64,000 nucleotides of DNA from Alphaproteobacteria bacterium (GTDB lineage: Bacteria; Pseudomonadota; Alphaproteobacteria; Sphingomonadales; Sphingomonadaceae): contig JAFAZW010000053.1 of NCBI GenBank assembly GCA_019239415.1, forward strand, positions 1 to 64,000, in the 5' to 3' direction. Positions 52,060-60,342 of the stretch are shown here, one piece after another. The notes under the pieces were generated by a model. It saw nothing but the letters and a program-made list of their open reading frames with translations. It did no database searches and had not been told where the DNA came from. Made by a program: the position numbers and the translations under genes. The number at the start of each line of letters is the position of its first letter. The first letter of the stretch is position 1.

Positions 52060-54077
52060 GGCCGCACCATGGTGAGCAGGTCGTAGGTCGCCACCACCTC
52101 GTCCTTCTGGTTGAACACGTACACGGCCCAGCGCACTTCGCCTTTCTCCTCGTCCCTGATGCTCTTGGTCTTCACCGTCAGCTCCACCCGCATCGAGTCG
52201 CCCGGATAGAGCGGCGTCAGGAAGCGCAGGTTCTCGAGCCCCGTATTGGCCAGCACCGGCCCCGGCGCCGGCTCGACGAACAGGCCGGCGGCGAAGCTCA
52301 GGATCAGATAGCCGTGCGCCACCCGGCCCTCGAAGATCGGGCTCGCCTTCGCCGCCTCCTCGTCCATGTGCGCGTAGAAGGTATCGCCCGTAAAGTGCGC
52401 GAAATGCTCGATATCCTCGAGCGTCACCGTCCGGCTCGCCGTCTTCAGCGTGTAGCCGATCTCCAGCTCGGAAATCCGTTTCCTGAACGGGTGGACCTCG
52501 CCCTCGATCTTCGGCGCGCCCGGCAGCCATTGCTTGACCACGCCCGACAGAACCGCCGGCGACCCCTGCAACGCCGTCCGCTGCATGTAATGGGTGACGC
52601 CCCGGATGCCGCCCATCTCCTCGCCGCCGCCGGCGCGCCCGGGGCCGCCGTGGACGAGGACCGGGAGGGGAGAGCCGTGACCGGTCGATTCCTTCGCGGA
52701 TGTGCGGTCGAGGATCACCATGCGCCCGTGATAGGCGCCGGCGCCGAGCACGAACTCCTCGGCCACTGCCGCGTCGAAGGTGAACAGCGACAGCGCCAGG
52801 CTGCCCATGCCGCGGTTGGCGAGGGCGATCGCGTCCGCGAGATCGCGATACGGCATGATTGTCGAGACGGGTCCGAACGCTTCCACGTCGTGGACCGCGT
52901 CGGTGTTCCACGGGTCGTCGGTCCTGAGCAGGATCGGGCTCATGAAAGCACCGTTGCCCGGCACCGGGGGCGTCTCCGGGTCGCCGACGACGATCCGCGC
53001 CGACCTGGCGAGCTCGGCGACCGCGGCGCGCACGCCGCTGAGCTGCGACCGGCTCGCAAGCGCGCCCATGCCGACTCCCTCCTCCCGGGGGTTGCCGATC
53101 TTCACCTTCTCCAGCCGCGCCTTGAGCGCCGCCTCGACGGCGTCGATATGCTGCGCCGGCGCCATCGCGCGGCGGATGGCGGTGCATTTCTGCCCCGCCT
53201 TCACCGTCATCTCGCGCGTCACTTCCTTGACGAACAGGTCGAATTCCGGCGTCCCCGGCGCGGCGTCCGGGCCGAGGATCGACGCGTTCAGACTGTCCCG
53301 CTCGGCGATGAACCTCACGCTCTCGCGCGCGATCACCGGGTGGGACTGGAGCTTCATCGCCGTCTGGGCCGAGCCGGTGAAGCTGACGACGTCCTGGAGC
53401 GTCAGATGGTCGAACAGGTCGCCGACGCCGCCCATCACCAGCTGCAGCGCCCCCGGCGGCAGCACATTGGCCTCGATCATGATCCGGAACGCGGCTTCCG
53501 CGAGGTAGCCCGTCGCCGAGGCCGGCTTGACGATCGCCGGGACGCCGGCGAGCAGGGTCGGCCCGAGCTTCTCGAGCATCCCCCAGACCGGGAAGTTGAA
53601 CGCGTTGATGTGGACGGCGACGCCCTGCAGCGGCGTGAAGACGTGCTGGCCGACGAAGGTGCCGCCCTTCGACAGCATTTCCATGGCCCCGTCGACCAGG
53701 ATGCGCGCGTTGGGCAGCTCGCGCCGCCCCTTGGACGAGAAGGAGAAAAGCGTCCCCGCGCCGCCCTCGATGTCGATCCACCCGTCGGTCCGAGTCGCGC
53801 CGGTCTCGTAATTGAGCTCGTACAGCTCCTCCTTGCGCGCCATCACCGCATTGGCGAGGTCCTTGAGCATCCACGCCCGCTCGTGAAAGGTCATCCGCCT
53901 CAGCGCGGGTCCGCCGACGGCCCGGGCGTGGCGCAGCATGCCGGCGAAATCGAGTCCTTCGCTGCCGGTGACGGCGATCGTCTCGCCGGTGACGGCGCTC
54001 TCGACCGGCGCCAGCGAACCGATGGGCGCCTCGTACCAGCGGTCCTGGGCGTAATTCAAAAGCGTCTGCGTCTTCAT
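52056..54077 (-). CDS. paaZ: Phenylacetate degradation bifunctional protein PaaZ
   Basis: This 673-residue cytosolic protein hydrolyses the ring of oxepin-CoA (C-terminal domain) and oxidises the resulting semialdehyde (N-terminal domain) in phenylacetyl-CoA catabolism. The aldehyde dehydrogenase part (about 1-530) has the base E259 in IAERD and catalytic C298 in KAGQKCTAI. The MaoC-type (R)-hydratase part (about 551-673) has the D565, H570 region (HFTGDTFYAH) and GRVAHGY. ATG 54077 gives the canonical start. It overlaps the cyclotransferase gene at the 3' end. A family 5-type palindrome lies immediately upstream of the start. Confidence 0.96.
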   Translation of the reverse strand: MKTQTLLNYAQDRWYEAPIGSLAPVESAVTGETIAVTGSEGLDFAGMLRHARAVGGPALRRMTFHERAWMLKDLANAVMARKEELYELNYETGATRTDGWIDIEGGAGTLFSFSSKGRRELPNARILVDGAMEMLSKGGTFVGQHVFTPLQGVAVHINAFNFPVWGMLEKLGPTLLAGVPAIVKPASATGYLAEAAFRIMIEANVLPPGALQLVMGGVGDLFDHLTLQDVVSFTGSAQTAMKLQSHPVIARESVRFIAERDSLNASILGPDAAPGTPEFDLFVKEVTREMTVKAGQKCTAIRRAMAPAQHIDAVEAALKARLEKVKIGNPREEGVGMGALASRSQLSGVRAAVAELARSARIVVGDPETPPVPGNGAFMSPILLRTDDPWNTDAVHDVEAFGPVSTIMPYRDLADAIALANRGMGSLALSLFTFDAAVAEEFVLGAGAYHGRMVILDRTSAKESTGHGSPLPVLVHGGPGRAGGGEEMGGIRGVTHYMQRTALQGSPAVLSGVVKQWLPGAPKIEGEVHPFRKRISELEIGYTLKTASRTVTLEDIEHFAHFTGDTFYAHMDEEAAKASPIFEGRVAHGYLILSFAAGLFVEPAPGPVLANTGLENLRFLTPLYPGDSMRVELTVKTKSIRDEEKGEVRWAVYVFNQKDEVVATYDLLTMVRP

Positions 54078-54084
54078 CTCATCA

Positions 54085-54170
54085 CCGTTCGGGCTGAGCT
54101 TGTCGAAGCCCTGTCCTTCACTTGCTGCCTAGGGGAAAGGAAAGGCCTTCGACAAGCTCAGGCCGAACGG
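54085..54170. repeat. Palindromic repeat, family 5 variant
   Basis: CCGTTCGGGCTGAGCTTGTC then GAAGCCCTG at the left is the inverse of GGCCTTCGACAAGCTCAGGC then CGAACGG at the right, across an approximately 30-base loop. The core GAGCTTGTCGAA replaces GAGCGAAGTCGAA of the other copies. It sits between paaZ (start 54077) and the divergent dehydratase gene (54202), so it overlaps both promoter regions. Confidence 0.85.
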
Positions 54171-54201
54171 GTTAGACGCTGGAGGCCCAAGGAGGGGACG
54201 A

Positions 54202-55161
54202 ATGCCCGAACCCGTCAGACCGATCGTCCTCGCCGACATCGAGGCGGCGCGCGAGCGCATCCGCACCGTCGTGCTGCGCACGCCGCTGGTGAAGCTGGAC
54301 CTCGGGCCGGACAGCCCCGACATCCGCCTGAAGCTCGAGAACCTGCAGCCCACCAACGCCTACAAGATCCGCGGCGCCGCCAACGCCGTCGCGGCGCTGC
54401 CGCCGGACGAACGGGCGAAGGGGGTGTGGACGATCAGCGCCGGCAATGCGGGCCAGGGCGTCGCCTACGCCGCCCGCGCCGCCGGCATCCCCTCAGCCGT
54501 CGTCGCCATCGAGACGGCGCCCCAGACCAAGCTCGACCGCATGCGCGCGCTCGGCGCCCGCATCGTCCCGGTCTCCTACAGCGAAGCGTGGAACATCGCC
54601 GAAGCGCATGCCCTCGACGGCATGGACGGGGTCTTCATCCACCCGTTCGACAATCATGATTTCATCGCCGGCCACGGCACCATGGGGCTGGAGATCGTCG
54701 AGGCCTGCCCGGACGTGGCGGCGGTGATCTGCGCGATCGGCGGCGGCGGGCTCATCACCGGCGTCGGCAGCGCGGTGAAGGCGCTCAAGCCCGGCGTGCG
54801 CGTGTTCGGCGCGGAGCCCGAGACCGCCGCCCCCTACGCCCTCTCGCTGCGAGAAGGCGGCCCGCGCCGCTTCGCGACGTGGCAGCCGAGCTTCGTCGAC
54901 GGCGCCGGCGGGCAGAGCGTGACCGAGCGCATGTGGCAGCGCATGCGCCCGGTGGTCGACGGCGCCATCACCGTCTCCCTCGACGAGACGAGGGGGGCCA
55001 TGCGCCTCATCGCCGAGAAGGCGCGGGTTATCTCCGAAGGCGCCGGCGCGCTCGCTCTGGCGGCGGCGCTGCGGGGCGAGGCAGGGGAGGGCCCCATCGT
55101 CTGCGTCGTCTCGGGCGGGAACATCGACCTCGCGAAATTCGCCGAGCTGGTCGCCGGCTAA
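54202..55161 (+). CDS. Threonine/serine dehydratase-like PLP enzyme
   Basis: This 319-residue fold-type II PLP enzyme resembles threonine deaminase and serine racemase. The PLP lysine is K55 in NAYKIRGAAN, the glycine-rich phosphate loop is AIGGGGLITG and the asparagine loop is TISAGNAGQGVA. It lacks an ACT regulatory domain, so it is catabolic or a racemase rather than feedback-regulated IlvA. Substrate likely serine or threonine. GGAGGGGACGA before ATG 54202 is a good ribosome-binding site. It is divergent from paaZ and has no clear link to phenylacetate. Confidence 0.9.
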   Translation: MPEPVRPIVLADIEAARERIRTVVLRTPLVKLDLGPDSPDIRLKLENLQPTNAYKIRGAANAVAALPPDERAKGVWTISAGNAGQGVAYAARAAGIPSAVVAIETAPQTKLDRMRALGARIVPVSYSEAWNIAEAHALDGMDGVFIHPFDNHDFIAGHGTMGLEIVEACPDVAAVICAIGGGGLITGVGSAVKALKPGVRVFGAEPETAAPYALSLREGGPRRFATWQPSFVDGAGGQSVTERMWQRMRPVVDGAITVSLDETRGAMRLIAEKARVISEGAGALALAAALRGEAGEGPIVCVVSGGNIDLAKFAELVAG

Positions 55162-55163
55162 CT

Positions 55164-55284
55164 CCCCTCCCTGGAAGGGAGGGGCCGGGGGTGGGTAGGC
55201 GAGCGGAGCGAGACTTTCTGCTGAGGCGGGGTATAGCCGCCTGCGGCGCACCCATCCCTAACCCCTTCCCTTGCAGGGAAGGGA
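55164..55284. repeat. Palindromic repeat, family 2
   Basis: CCCCTCCCTGGAAGGGAGGG at the left and CCCCTTCCCTTGCAGGGAAG at the right, with GCCTGCGGCGCACC inside. It occupies the convergent junction from two bases after the dehydratase stop (55161) to three bases before the paaG stop (55287). Confidence 0.9.
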
Positions 55285-55286
55285 AT

Positions 55287-56066
55287 CTACCGCCCCCTGA
55301 ACTCCGGCTTCCGTTTTTCCATGAACGCCGCCACGCCTTCGCGATAATCCTCGCTGAACCCCAGCTCGCGCATCGCGTCGCGCTGGAGGTCGAGCTCCTC
55401 GTCGAGGCTGTGCCCCCAGCTCTCGCGGATCATCCGCTTGATCCGCGCCAGCCCTTTGGTCGGCGCGGCCGCGAACCGCTCCGCCAGCGCGTCGACCTCG
55501 GCGTCGAGCGCCTCGTCCTCCACCGCCTTCCAGATCAGCCCCCAGTCCACGGCCTGCTCCGCCGGCAATGGGTCGGCGGTGAGCGCCAGCCCCAGCGCCC
55601 GCGCCTGCCCGACCAGCCGCGGCAGCACCCACGTCCCGCCGCTGTCGGGAATGAGCCCGATCGCGGCGAAGGACTGGATGAACTTGGCCGATTTCGCAGC
55701 GATCACGATGTCGCAGGCCAGCGCGATGTTCGCGCCCGCCCCGGCGGCCACCCCGTTGACCCGCGCAATCACCGGGAAGGGGAGGGACGTGATCCGCCGG
55801 ATCAGCGGGTTGTAATAGCTCTCGACCGAATGGCCGAGGTCGACCGCCTCGCCCGGCGCCACCGCCCGGTCGTTCAGATCCTGGCCGGCGCAGAAGCCGC
55901 GGCCGGCGCCGGTGATCACGAGCACCCGCGCGCCCTCGAGGGCGGCGAGCGCGTCGGCGACTTCCTCGTGCATCCGGACGGTGAAGCTGTTGAGCCGCTC
56001 CGGCCGGTTCAGCGTCAGCCGCGCGACCCCGCCCTCGCGCTTGAAGTCGATCGTCTCGTACGCCAT
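55287..56066 (-). CDS. paaG: 2-(1,2-epoxy-1,2-dihydrophenyl)acetyl-CoA isomerase PaaG-type enoyl-CoA hydratase
   Basis: This 259-residue crotonase-fold enzyme isomerises ring-1,2-epoxyphenylacetyl-CoA to oxepin-CoA. Oxyanion-hole motifs are GAGRGFCAGQDL (about 59-70) and NGVAAGAGANIALACD (about 103-118), and DSGGTWVLPRLVG forms the next active-site loop. The FCAGQDLNDRAVAPG wording matches PaaG rather than general FadB hydratases. ATG 56066 is 10 bases from the divergent paaI start at 56077. Its stop abuts a family 2 repeat. Confidence 0.92.
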   Translation of the reverse strand: MAYETIDFKREGGVARLTLNRPERLNSFTVRMHEEVADALAALEGARVLVITGAGRGFCAGQDLNDRAVAPGEAVDLGHSVESYYNPLIRRITSLPFPVIARVNGVAAGAGANIALACDIVIAAKSAKFIQSFAAIGLIPDSGGTWVLPRLVGQARALGLALTADPLPAEQAVDWGLIWKAVEDEALDAEVDALAERFAAAPTKGLARIKRMIRESWGHSLDEELDLQRDAMRELGFSEDYREGVAAFMEKRKPEFRGR

Positions 56067-56076
56067 GCGCCGTCTC

Positions 56077-56532
56077 ATGGACGCGAACGCCATGGCCGAC
56101 AAGGTCGCCCGCGCGATGCTGGCCGCCGAGGGCACCGGCCCCGCCTGGGGCGTCGCCGTGGAGGAAGCACGGGAAGGTTATGCACGAATCCGCATGACCA
56201 TGCGCGCCGACATGCTGAACGGCCACGGCACCGGCCACGGCGGCCTGGTGTTCGCCCTCGCCGACACCGCCTTCGCCTACGCCTGCAATAGCCGCAACCT
56301 GCGCACCGTCGCCGCCCAGGCCTCGATCGTCTTCCTCGGTCCCGCGCGCGAGGGGGACGTGCTGGTCGCGGAGGCTCGGGAACGGGCCCTTGTCGGCCGC
56401 TCCGGGGTCTACGACGTATCGGTGCGCACCGCCGACGGCCGCTCGATCGCCGAGTTTACCGGCTTCTCGCGAAGCGTCGGCGGCGAAGTGGTTGAAGAGG
56501 GTGCGGATCCTCAGCCGTCACCCCGGACTTGA
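56077..56532 (+). CDS. paaI: Hydroxyphenylacetyl-CoA thioesterase
   Basis: This 151-residue hotdog-fold thioesterase hydrolyses aberrant aryl-CoA products to free CoA during phenylacetate catabolism. The family motif NGHGTGHGGLVFALADTAF carries N48 and D63 as active-site residues. ATG 56077 fits the family; ATG 56065 is four codons further upstream and would overlap paaG. The last codons and TGA stop (56530-56532) are supplied by a family 3 repeat, giving a PQPSPRT tail. It is followed by paaJ across that repeat. Confidence 0.9.
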   Translation: MDANAMADKVARAMLAAEGTGPAWGVAVEEAREGYARIRMTMRADMLNGHGTGHGGLVFALADTAFAYACNSRNLRTVAAQASIVFLGPAREGDVLVAEARERALVGRSGVYDVSVRTADGRSIAEFTGFSRSVGGEVVEEGADPQPSPRT

Positions 56533-56600
56533 TCCGGGGTCCACCTTTCCTTCACAGCGCTCCAGAAGAAGATGGATCCCGGACCAAGTCCGGGATGACG
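56516..56600. repeat. Palindromic repeat, family 3
   Basis: CGTCACCCCGGACTTGATCC then GGGGTCCACC at the left, and GATGGATCCCGGACCAAGTC then CGGGATGACG at the right. The left arm overlaps the last 17 bases of paaI and contains its TGA stop. Confidence 0.9.
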
Positions 56601-56608
56601 GAGCGAAT

Positions 56609-57811
56609 ATGACCGAAGCCTTCATCTGCGACGCGGTGCGCACGCCGATCGGCCGCTACGGCGGCGCCCTCGCCCACGTCCGCGCCGACGATCTTGCCGC
56701 GATCCCGATCCGCGCCCTCGTCGAGCGCAATCCCGATGTGGACTGGGGCGAGCTCGACGACGTCATCCTCGGCTGCGCCAACCAGGCCGGGGAGGACAAC
56801 CGGAACCTCGCCCGCATGGCCGGGCTCCTCGCCGGCCTCCCCGATACGTCGGGCGGCGTGACCCTCAACCGGCTGTGCGGGTCCGGCATGGACGCCGTCG
56901 CCATGGCCGCGCGCGTCATCCGCGGCTCCGAGGCGGACATGCTCATCGCCGGCGGCTCCGAAAGCATGAGCCGCGCGCCTTTCGTCATGGCCAAGGCGAC
57001 GAGCGCCTTCGACCGCAATGCCGAGATGTACGACACCACCATCGGCTGGCGCTTCGTCAATCCGAAGATGAAGCACGCTTATGGCGACGATACCATGCCG
57101 TGCACGGCCGAGAACGTGGCTGAGGAGTTCCAGGTAAGCCGCGAGGATCAGGATGCTTTTGCTGTCCGCAGCCAGGCGAAGGCGAGCGCGGCGCAGGACA
57201 ATGGCCGCCTTGCCGCCGAGATCGTCCCGGTGACGATCCCGCAGCGCAAGGGCGACCCGCTCGTCGTCGACCGCGACGAGCATCCCAGGAAGACGAGCGT
57301 CGAGGCGCTGGCGAAGCTGAAGCCGATCGTCCGTCCCGACGGCACGGTGACCGCCGGCAACGCGTCGGGCGTCAACGACGGCGCCGCCGCGATCGTCGTG
57401 GCTTCGGAGGAGGCGGCGAAGCGCAACGGCCTGACGCCGCGCGCCCGCGTCGTCGGCGCCGCCGTGGCCGGCGTCCCGCCCCGCATCATGGGCATCGGAC
57501 CCGCGCCCGCGTCTCAGAAGCTGTTGAAGCGTCTCGGTCTAAGCATCTCGGATATCGACGTAATCGAGATCAACGAGGCCTTCGCGGCGCAGGCTCTCCC
57601 GGTCCTGCGCCAGCTCGGCCTTCCCGACGATGCCGACCATGTGAACCCCAACGGCGGCGCGATCGCGCTCGGCCACCCGCTCGGCATGTCGGGTGCCCGC
57701 CTCGCGCTCACGGCCACCGAGGAGCTTCACCTCCGGGGCGGCCGCTATGCCCTGTGCGCGATGTGCATCGGCGTCGGCCAGGGCATCGCCATGGTGCTGG
57801 AGCGGGTCTAG
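56609..57811 (+). CDS. paaJ: 3-oxoadipyl-CoA / 3-oxo-5,6-dehydrosuberyl-CoA thiolase
   Basis: This 400-residue thiolase releases acetyl-CoA in the final steps of phenylacetate degradation. The nucleophile is C90 in LNRLCGSGM, with H356 in GHPLGMSG and C386 in CAMCIGVG. The LNRLCGSG and CIGVGQG wording is that of the PcaF/PaaJ subgroup rather than FadA. ATG 56609 lies eight bases after the family 3 repeat and lacks an obvious strong ribosome-binding site (GACGGAGCGAAT). It follows paaI on the same strand. Confidence 0.94.
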   Translation: MTEAFICDAVRTPIGRYGGALAHVRADDLAAIPIRALVERNPDVDWGELDDVILGCANQAGEDNRNLARMAGLLAGLPDTSGGVTLNRLCGSGMDAVAMAARVIRGSEADMLIAGGSESMSRAPFVMAKATSAFDRNAEMYDTTIGWRFVNPKMKHAYGDDTMPCTAENVAEEFQVSREDQDAFAVRSQAKASAAQDNGRLAAEIVPVTIPQRKGDPLVVDRDEHPRKTSVEALAKLKPIVRPDGTVTAGNASGVNDGAAAIVVASEEAAKRNGLTPRARVVGAAVAGVPPRIMGIGPAPASQKLLKRLGLSISDIDVIEINEAFAAQALPVLRQLGLPDDADHVNPNGGAIALGHPLGMSGARLALTATEELHLRGGRYALCAMCIGVGQGIAMVLERV

Positions 57812-57817
57812 GCGAAT

Positions 57818-57897
57818 CGTCACCCCGGACTTGATTCGGGGTCCACCTGCCTTGCGGACTCGGAGCAGGTGGATGCCGGATCAAGTCCGGCATGACG
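57818..57897. repeat. Palindromic repeat, family 3
   Basis: CGTCACCCCGGACTTGATTC then GGGGTCCACC at the left and GGTGGATGCCGGATCAAGTC then CGGCATGACG at the right. It fills the convergent gap from the paaJ stop (57811) to the DUF1203 stop (57899). Confidence 0.92.
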
Positions 57898-57898
57898 C

Positions 57899-58363
57899 CT
57901 ACACCCGCTCGATCAGCCCCGCATAGCATCCCCGCCGCGCATAATGGGCGTGGATGTAGGCCACCTGCGGGTCCGCGAAGAAGCGCTCGATCAGCCCCTC
58001 CGCCTCGCCGCCGTCGACGAGGTCGCCGTCCACCATCAGCCCGGCCGCGTCGAACGCCCTCAGCGACAGCGGCCGCGTCCGCATCGCCGGCGGGATGTCG
58101 CCCAGCATGTCGGTCGGCGCCACGTCCCGCTCGCGCACGAAGATGGCGTGGCTGGCGCGGTAGGGCGTGTGGGCGGGCTGGTGGACGTAATTGACCAGCA
58201 GCAAGGTCTCCCTGGGCGCGGCGTCGCTGATCTCGATCCGGTCGGGAAAGCCGGGACCGTCGGCGACGTAGCGGCGGGCGCCGCGGCGGGCGAGTTCGTC
58301 GTCGGGGAGCCCGAACAGCGGGCGGAACGGTTCGGGCGAGAGGCCGGTCACGCGGAAGGTCAT
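57899..58363 (-). CDS. DUF1203 domain protein
   Basis: This 154-residue protein has the DUF1203 pattern: FRVTGLSPEPFRPLFGLPDD, PGFPDRIEISDAAPRETLLL, NYVHQPAHTPYRASHAIFV and the terminal VAYIHAHYARRGCYAGLIER with His and Cys. No catalytic function is established for the family. ATG 58363 gives the family N-terminus; the frame runs to 58492 without support. It lies within the paa gene group but points against it. Confidence 0.8.
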   Translation of the reverse strand: MTFRVTGLSPEPFRPLFGLPDDELARRGARRYVADGPGFPDRIEISDAAPRETLLLVNYVHQPAHTPYRASHAIFVRERDVAPTDMLGDIPPAMRTRPLSLRAFDAAGLMVDGDLVDGGEAEGLIERFFADPQVAYIHAHYARRGCYAGLIERV

Positions 58364-58576
58364 GGCTAGGCTCCGTCGGTGGTCTGTCGCCCCTCTGCCG
58401 CGCGCCGCCGCGCGCTGCGTCCCGCGCCTTGCGGTCAAATTGCGGCGATTGCGCCGCAAGTGCACGGCAGCGACCCGGCAATGACCCCGCAAGAACCCCG
58501 CGTTGACCCGGCAAGCGCCCGCACGGCGCGCCGGGGCGTTCCCGGTCGAATCCCGCGGTGGGCGGCACCCGCAACC

Positions 58577-58604
58577 TTGACTTTTGGTTCAATTTATGTT
58601 CTAA
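58577..58604 (+). promoter_or_regulatory. AT-rich promoter-like segment upstream of paaA
   Basis: TTGACT (58577-58582) and TTCTAA (58599-58604) are 16 bases apart in a strikingly AT-rich stretch (TTTTGGTTCAATTTATG) within GC-rich DNA. It is the best promoter-like sequence in the 416-base gap between the DUF1203 start (58363) and paaA (58780). The gap otherwise holds no gene I can support. No start site evidence exists. Confidence 0.35.
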
Positions 58605-58678
58605 GAGAGCGGTGAGATGATGGACCGGGCGGCGCCTCGCTGGATCAACTGGATTCGCGGCGGCCGGTCGGAAGCTTC

Positions 58679-58720
58679 GTTTTTTATTTTTCACGACAGT
58701 TCGAAACTTCCGCGGCTTCC
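58679..58720 (+). promoter_or_regulatory. 42-bp upstream element shared with DUF763 gene
   Basis: GTTTTTTATTTTTCACGA then TTCGAAACTTCCGC and TTCC, same orientation to paaA as the copy at 5160-5201 is to the DUF763 gene. It ends 59 bases before the paaA ATG, unlike the five bases at DUF763. Conservation of nearly every base in an AT-rich block is unlikely by chance. It is probably an operator or promoter element (inference). Confidence 0.6.
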
Positions 58721-58779
58721 GCGGGCGTCGTTTGCCCGCGCGCCGGCCCCCTGCTAGAGGCCCCGGCACGGAGAGAGAC

Positions 58780-59763
58780 ATGTACACGACCGAGCTTCAG
58801 AAGACCGCGAAGGTCGCCTCCACCGAGGATCCCGACAAGCTCGCCGCCTTCGAGGCGCGGGTGGCGGCGGACGAGTTCATCGAGCCCAAGGACTGGATGC
58901 CCGAGGCGTACCGGCGCACCCTCACCCGCCAGATCTCCCAGCACGCCCATAGCGAGATCGTCGGCATGCTGCCGGAAGGGAACTGGATCACCCGCGCGCC
59001 GTCGCTCCGGCGCAAGGCGATCCTGCTCGCCAAGGTGCAGGACGAGGCGGGGCACGGCCTCTATCTCTACAGCGCGGCCGAGACGCTGGGCACCAGCCGC
59101 GAGGAGATGATCGAGGCGCTGCACTCGGGCAAGGCCAAATACTCGACCATCTTCAACTACCCGACGCTGACCTGGGCCGACATCGGCGCGATCGGCTGGC
59201 TGGTCGACGGCGCCGCGATCATGAACCAGGTGCCGCTCCAGCGCACCTCCTACGGCCCCTACGCACGGGCGATGGTCCGCGTCTGCAAGGAGGAGAGCTT
59301 CCACCAGCGCCAGGGCTATGAGATCATGATGGCCATGGCCGCCGGCACCGCCGACCAGAAGCGCATGGCGCAGGACGCGCTGAACCGCTGGTGGTGGCCC
59401 TCGCTGATGATGTTCGGCCCGCCCGACGAGAATTCGCCCAACACCGCCCAGTCGATGCGCTGGCGGATCAAGCGCGAGACGAACGACGAGCTCCGCCAGA
59501 AGTTCGTCGACATCACCGTCCCCCAGGCCGGCGCCCTCGGCCTGACGGTTCCGGACCCGGCGCTCGGCTGGAACGAGGCGCGCGGCCATTACGATTTCGG
59601 CGAGATCGACTGGGAGGAATTCTATTCAGTCGTCCGCGGCGAGGGGCCGGTCGCGAGGGAACGGATGCAGGCGCGCCGCGAGGCGTGGGAGCAAGGCGCC
59701 TGGGTGCGCGAAGCCGCCGCGGCCCATGCGGAGAAGCACAGCCGCAAGCAGGAGGCGGCATGA
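58780..59763 (+). CDS. paaA: 1,2-phenylacetyl-CoA epoxidase subunit PaaA
   Basis: This 327-residue protein is the catalytic di-iron subunit that epoxidises the ring of phenylacetyl-CoA with O2. The ferritin-like carboxylate-bridged di-iron ligands are visible in [10 protein letters not shown] and [11 protein letters not shown] (paired ExxH motifs). The [14 protein letters not shown] stretch and length match PaaA. ATG 58780 has GGAGAGAGAC directly upstream, a good ribosome-binding site. It heads the paaABCDE operon. Confidence 0.97.
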   Translation: MYTTELQKTAKVASTEDPDKLAAFEARVAADEFIEPKDWMPEAYRRTLTRQISQHAHSEIVGMLPEGNWITRAPSLRRKAILLAKVQDEAGHGLYLYSAAETLGTSREEMIEALHSGKAKYSTIFNYPTLTWADIGAIGWLVDGAAIMNQVPLQRTSYGPYARAMVRVCKEESFHQRQGYEIMMAMAAGTADQKRMAQDALNRWWWPSLMMFGPPDENSPNTAQSMRWRIKRETNDELRQKFVDITVPQAGALGLTVPDPALGWNEARGHYDFGEIDWEEFYSVVRGEGPVARERMQARREAWEQGAWVREAAAAHAEKHSRKQEAA

Positions 59764-59781
59764 CCTTTGTGGCGCGGAATG

Positions 59782-59909
59782 GCTCCTCCCCGGAACGGGG
59801 AGGGGGACCATGCGAAGCATGGTGGAGGGGGCCCGCCTCTCCATGCTCGCTGCGCTCGCCCCCCTCCACCGCTCTTCGAGCGGTCCCCCTCCCCGTTCCG
59901 GGGAGGAGC
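59782..59909. repeat. Palindromic repeat, family 1, inside the paa operon
   Basis: A full copy between paaA (stop 59763) and paaB (start 59912). It begins GCTCCTCCCCGGAACGGGGA and ends CCCCGTTCCGGGGAGGAGC. The final GGGGAGGAG is four bases before the paaB ATG, exactly where a ribosome-binding site should be. Confidence 0.92.
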
Positions 59910-59911
59910 GA

Positions 59912-60196
59912 ATGAGCAGCGACTGGCCGCTCTGGGAAGTGTTCATCCGCGCGAAGGGAGGGCTCTCGCACCGGCACGTCGGCTCGGTCCACGCCCCCGA
60001 CTCCGAGATCGCGCTCCGCCACGCGCGCGACACCTACACGCGGCGGATGGAGGGCGTGAGCCTCTGGGTCGTCCGCTCCGCCGACATTGTCGCCTCCGAT
60101 CCGTCCGACGACGCGGCGATGTTCGATCCGGCCGCCGACAAGGTCTACCGCCACCCGACCTTCTACACGATCCCGGACGACGTGAAGCACATATGA
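59912..60196 (+). CDS. paaB: 1,2-phenylacetyl-CoA epoxidase subunit PaaB
   Basis: This 94-residue subunit bridges the PaaAC heterodimers in the epoxidase complex. Marks: WPLWEVFIRAKGGLSHRHVGS, DSEIALRHARDTYTRRMEGVSLWVV and the tail DPAADKVYRHPTFYTIPDDV. Length is standard. The only ribosome-binding site is the end of the family 1 repeat. Confidence 0.96.
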   Translation: MSSDWPLWEVFIRAKGGLSHRHVGSVHAPDSEIALRHARDTYTRRMEGVSLWVVRSADIVASDPSDDAAMFDPAADKVYRHPTFYTIPDDVKHI

Positions 60197-60208
60197 GGGG
60201 CGGCTTTC

Positions 60209-60340
60209 AGTGCCTCCCTATCGCAGATGGGGAGGGGGACCAGCGGAGCTGGTGGAGGGGTAACTGGCACGGGCGTCGTCAGTCACCCCTCCACCACCCT
60301 GCGGGTGGTCCCCCTCCCCACGTGACCGCGGGGAGGCACT
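60209..60340. repeat. Variant palindromic repeat (family 1-like) inside the paa operon
   Basis: The outer arms are AGTGCCTCCC and GGGAGGCACT. Inner arms are GGGGAGGGGGACCAGC and GGTCCCCCTCCCC, with GTGGAGGGGT / ACCCCTCCAC as the third pair. It lies between paaB (stop 60196) and paaC (start 60343). The GGGGAGGCACT end is immediately before the paaC ATG and could serve as its ribosome-binding site. The tip TGCCTCCC recurs at 62799-62828. Confidence 0.88.
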
Positions 60341-60342
60341 AG

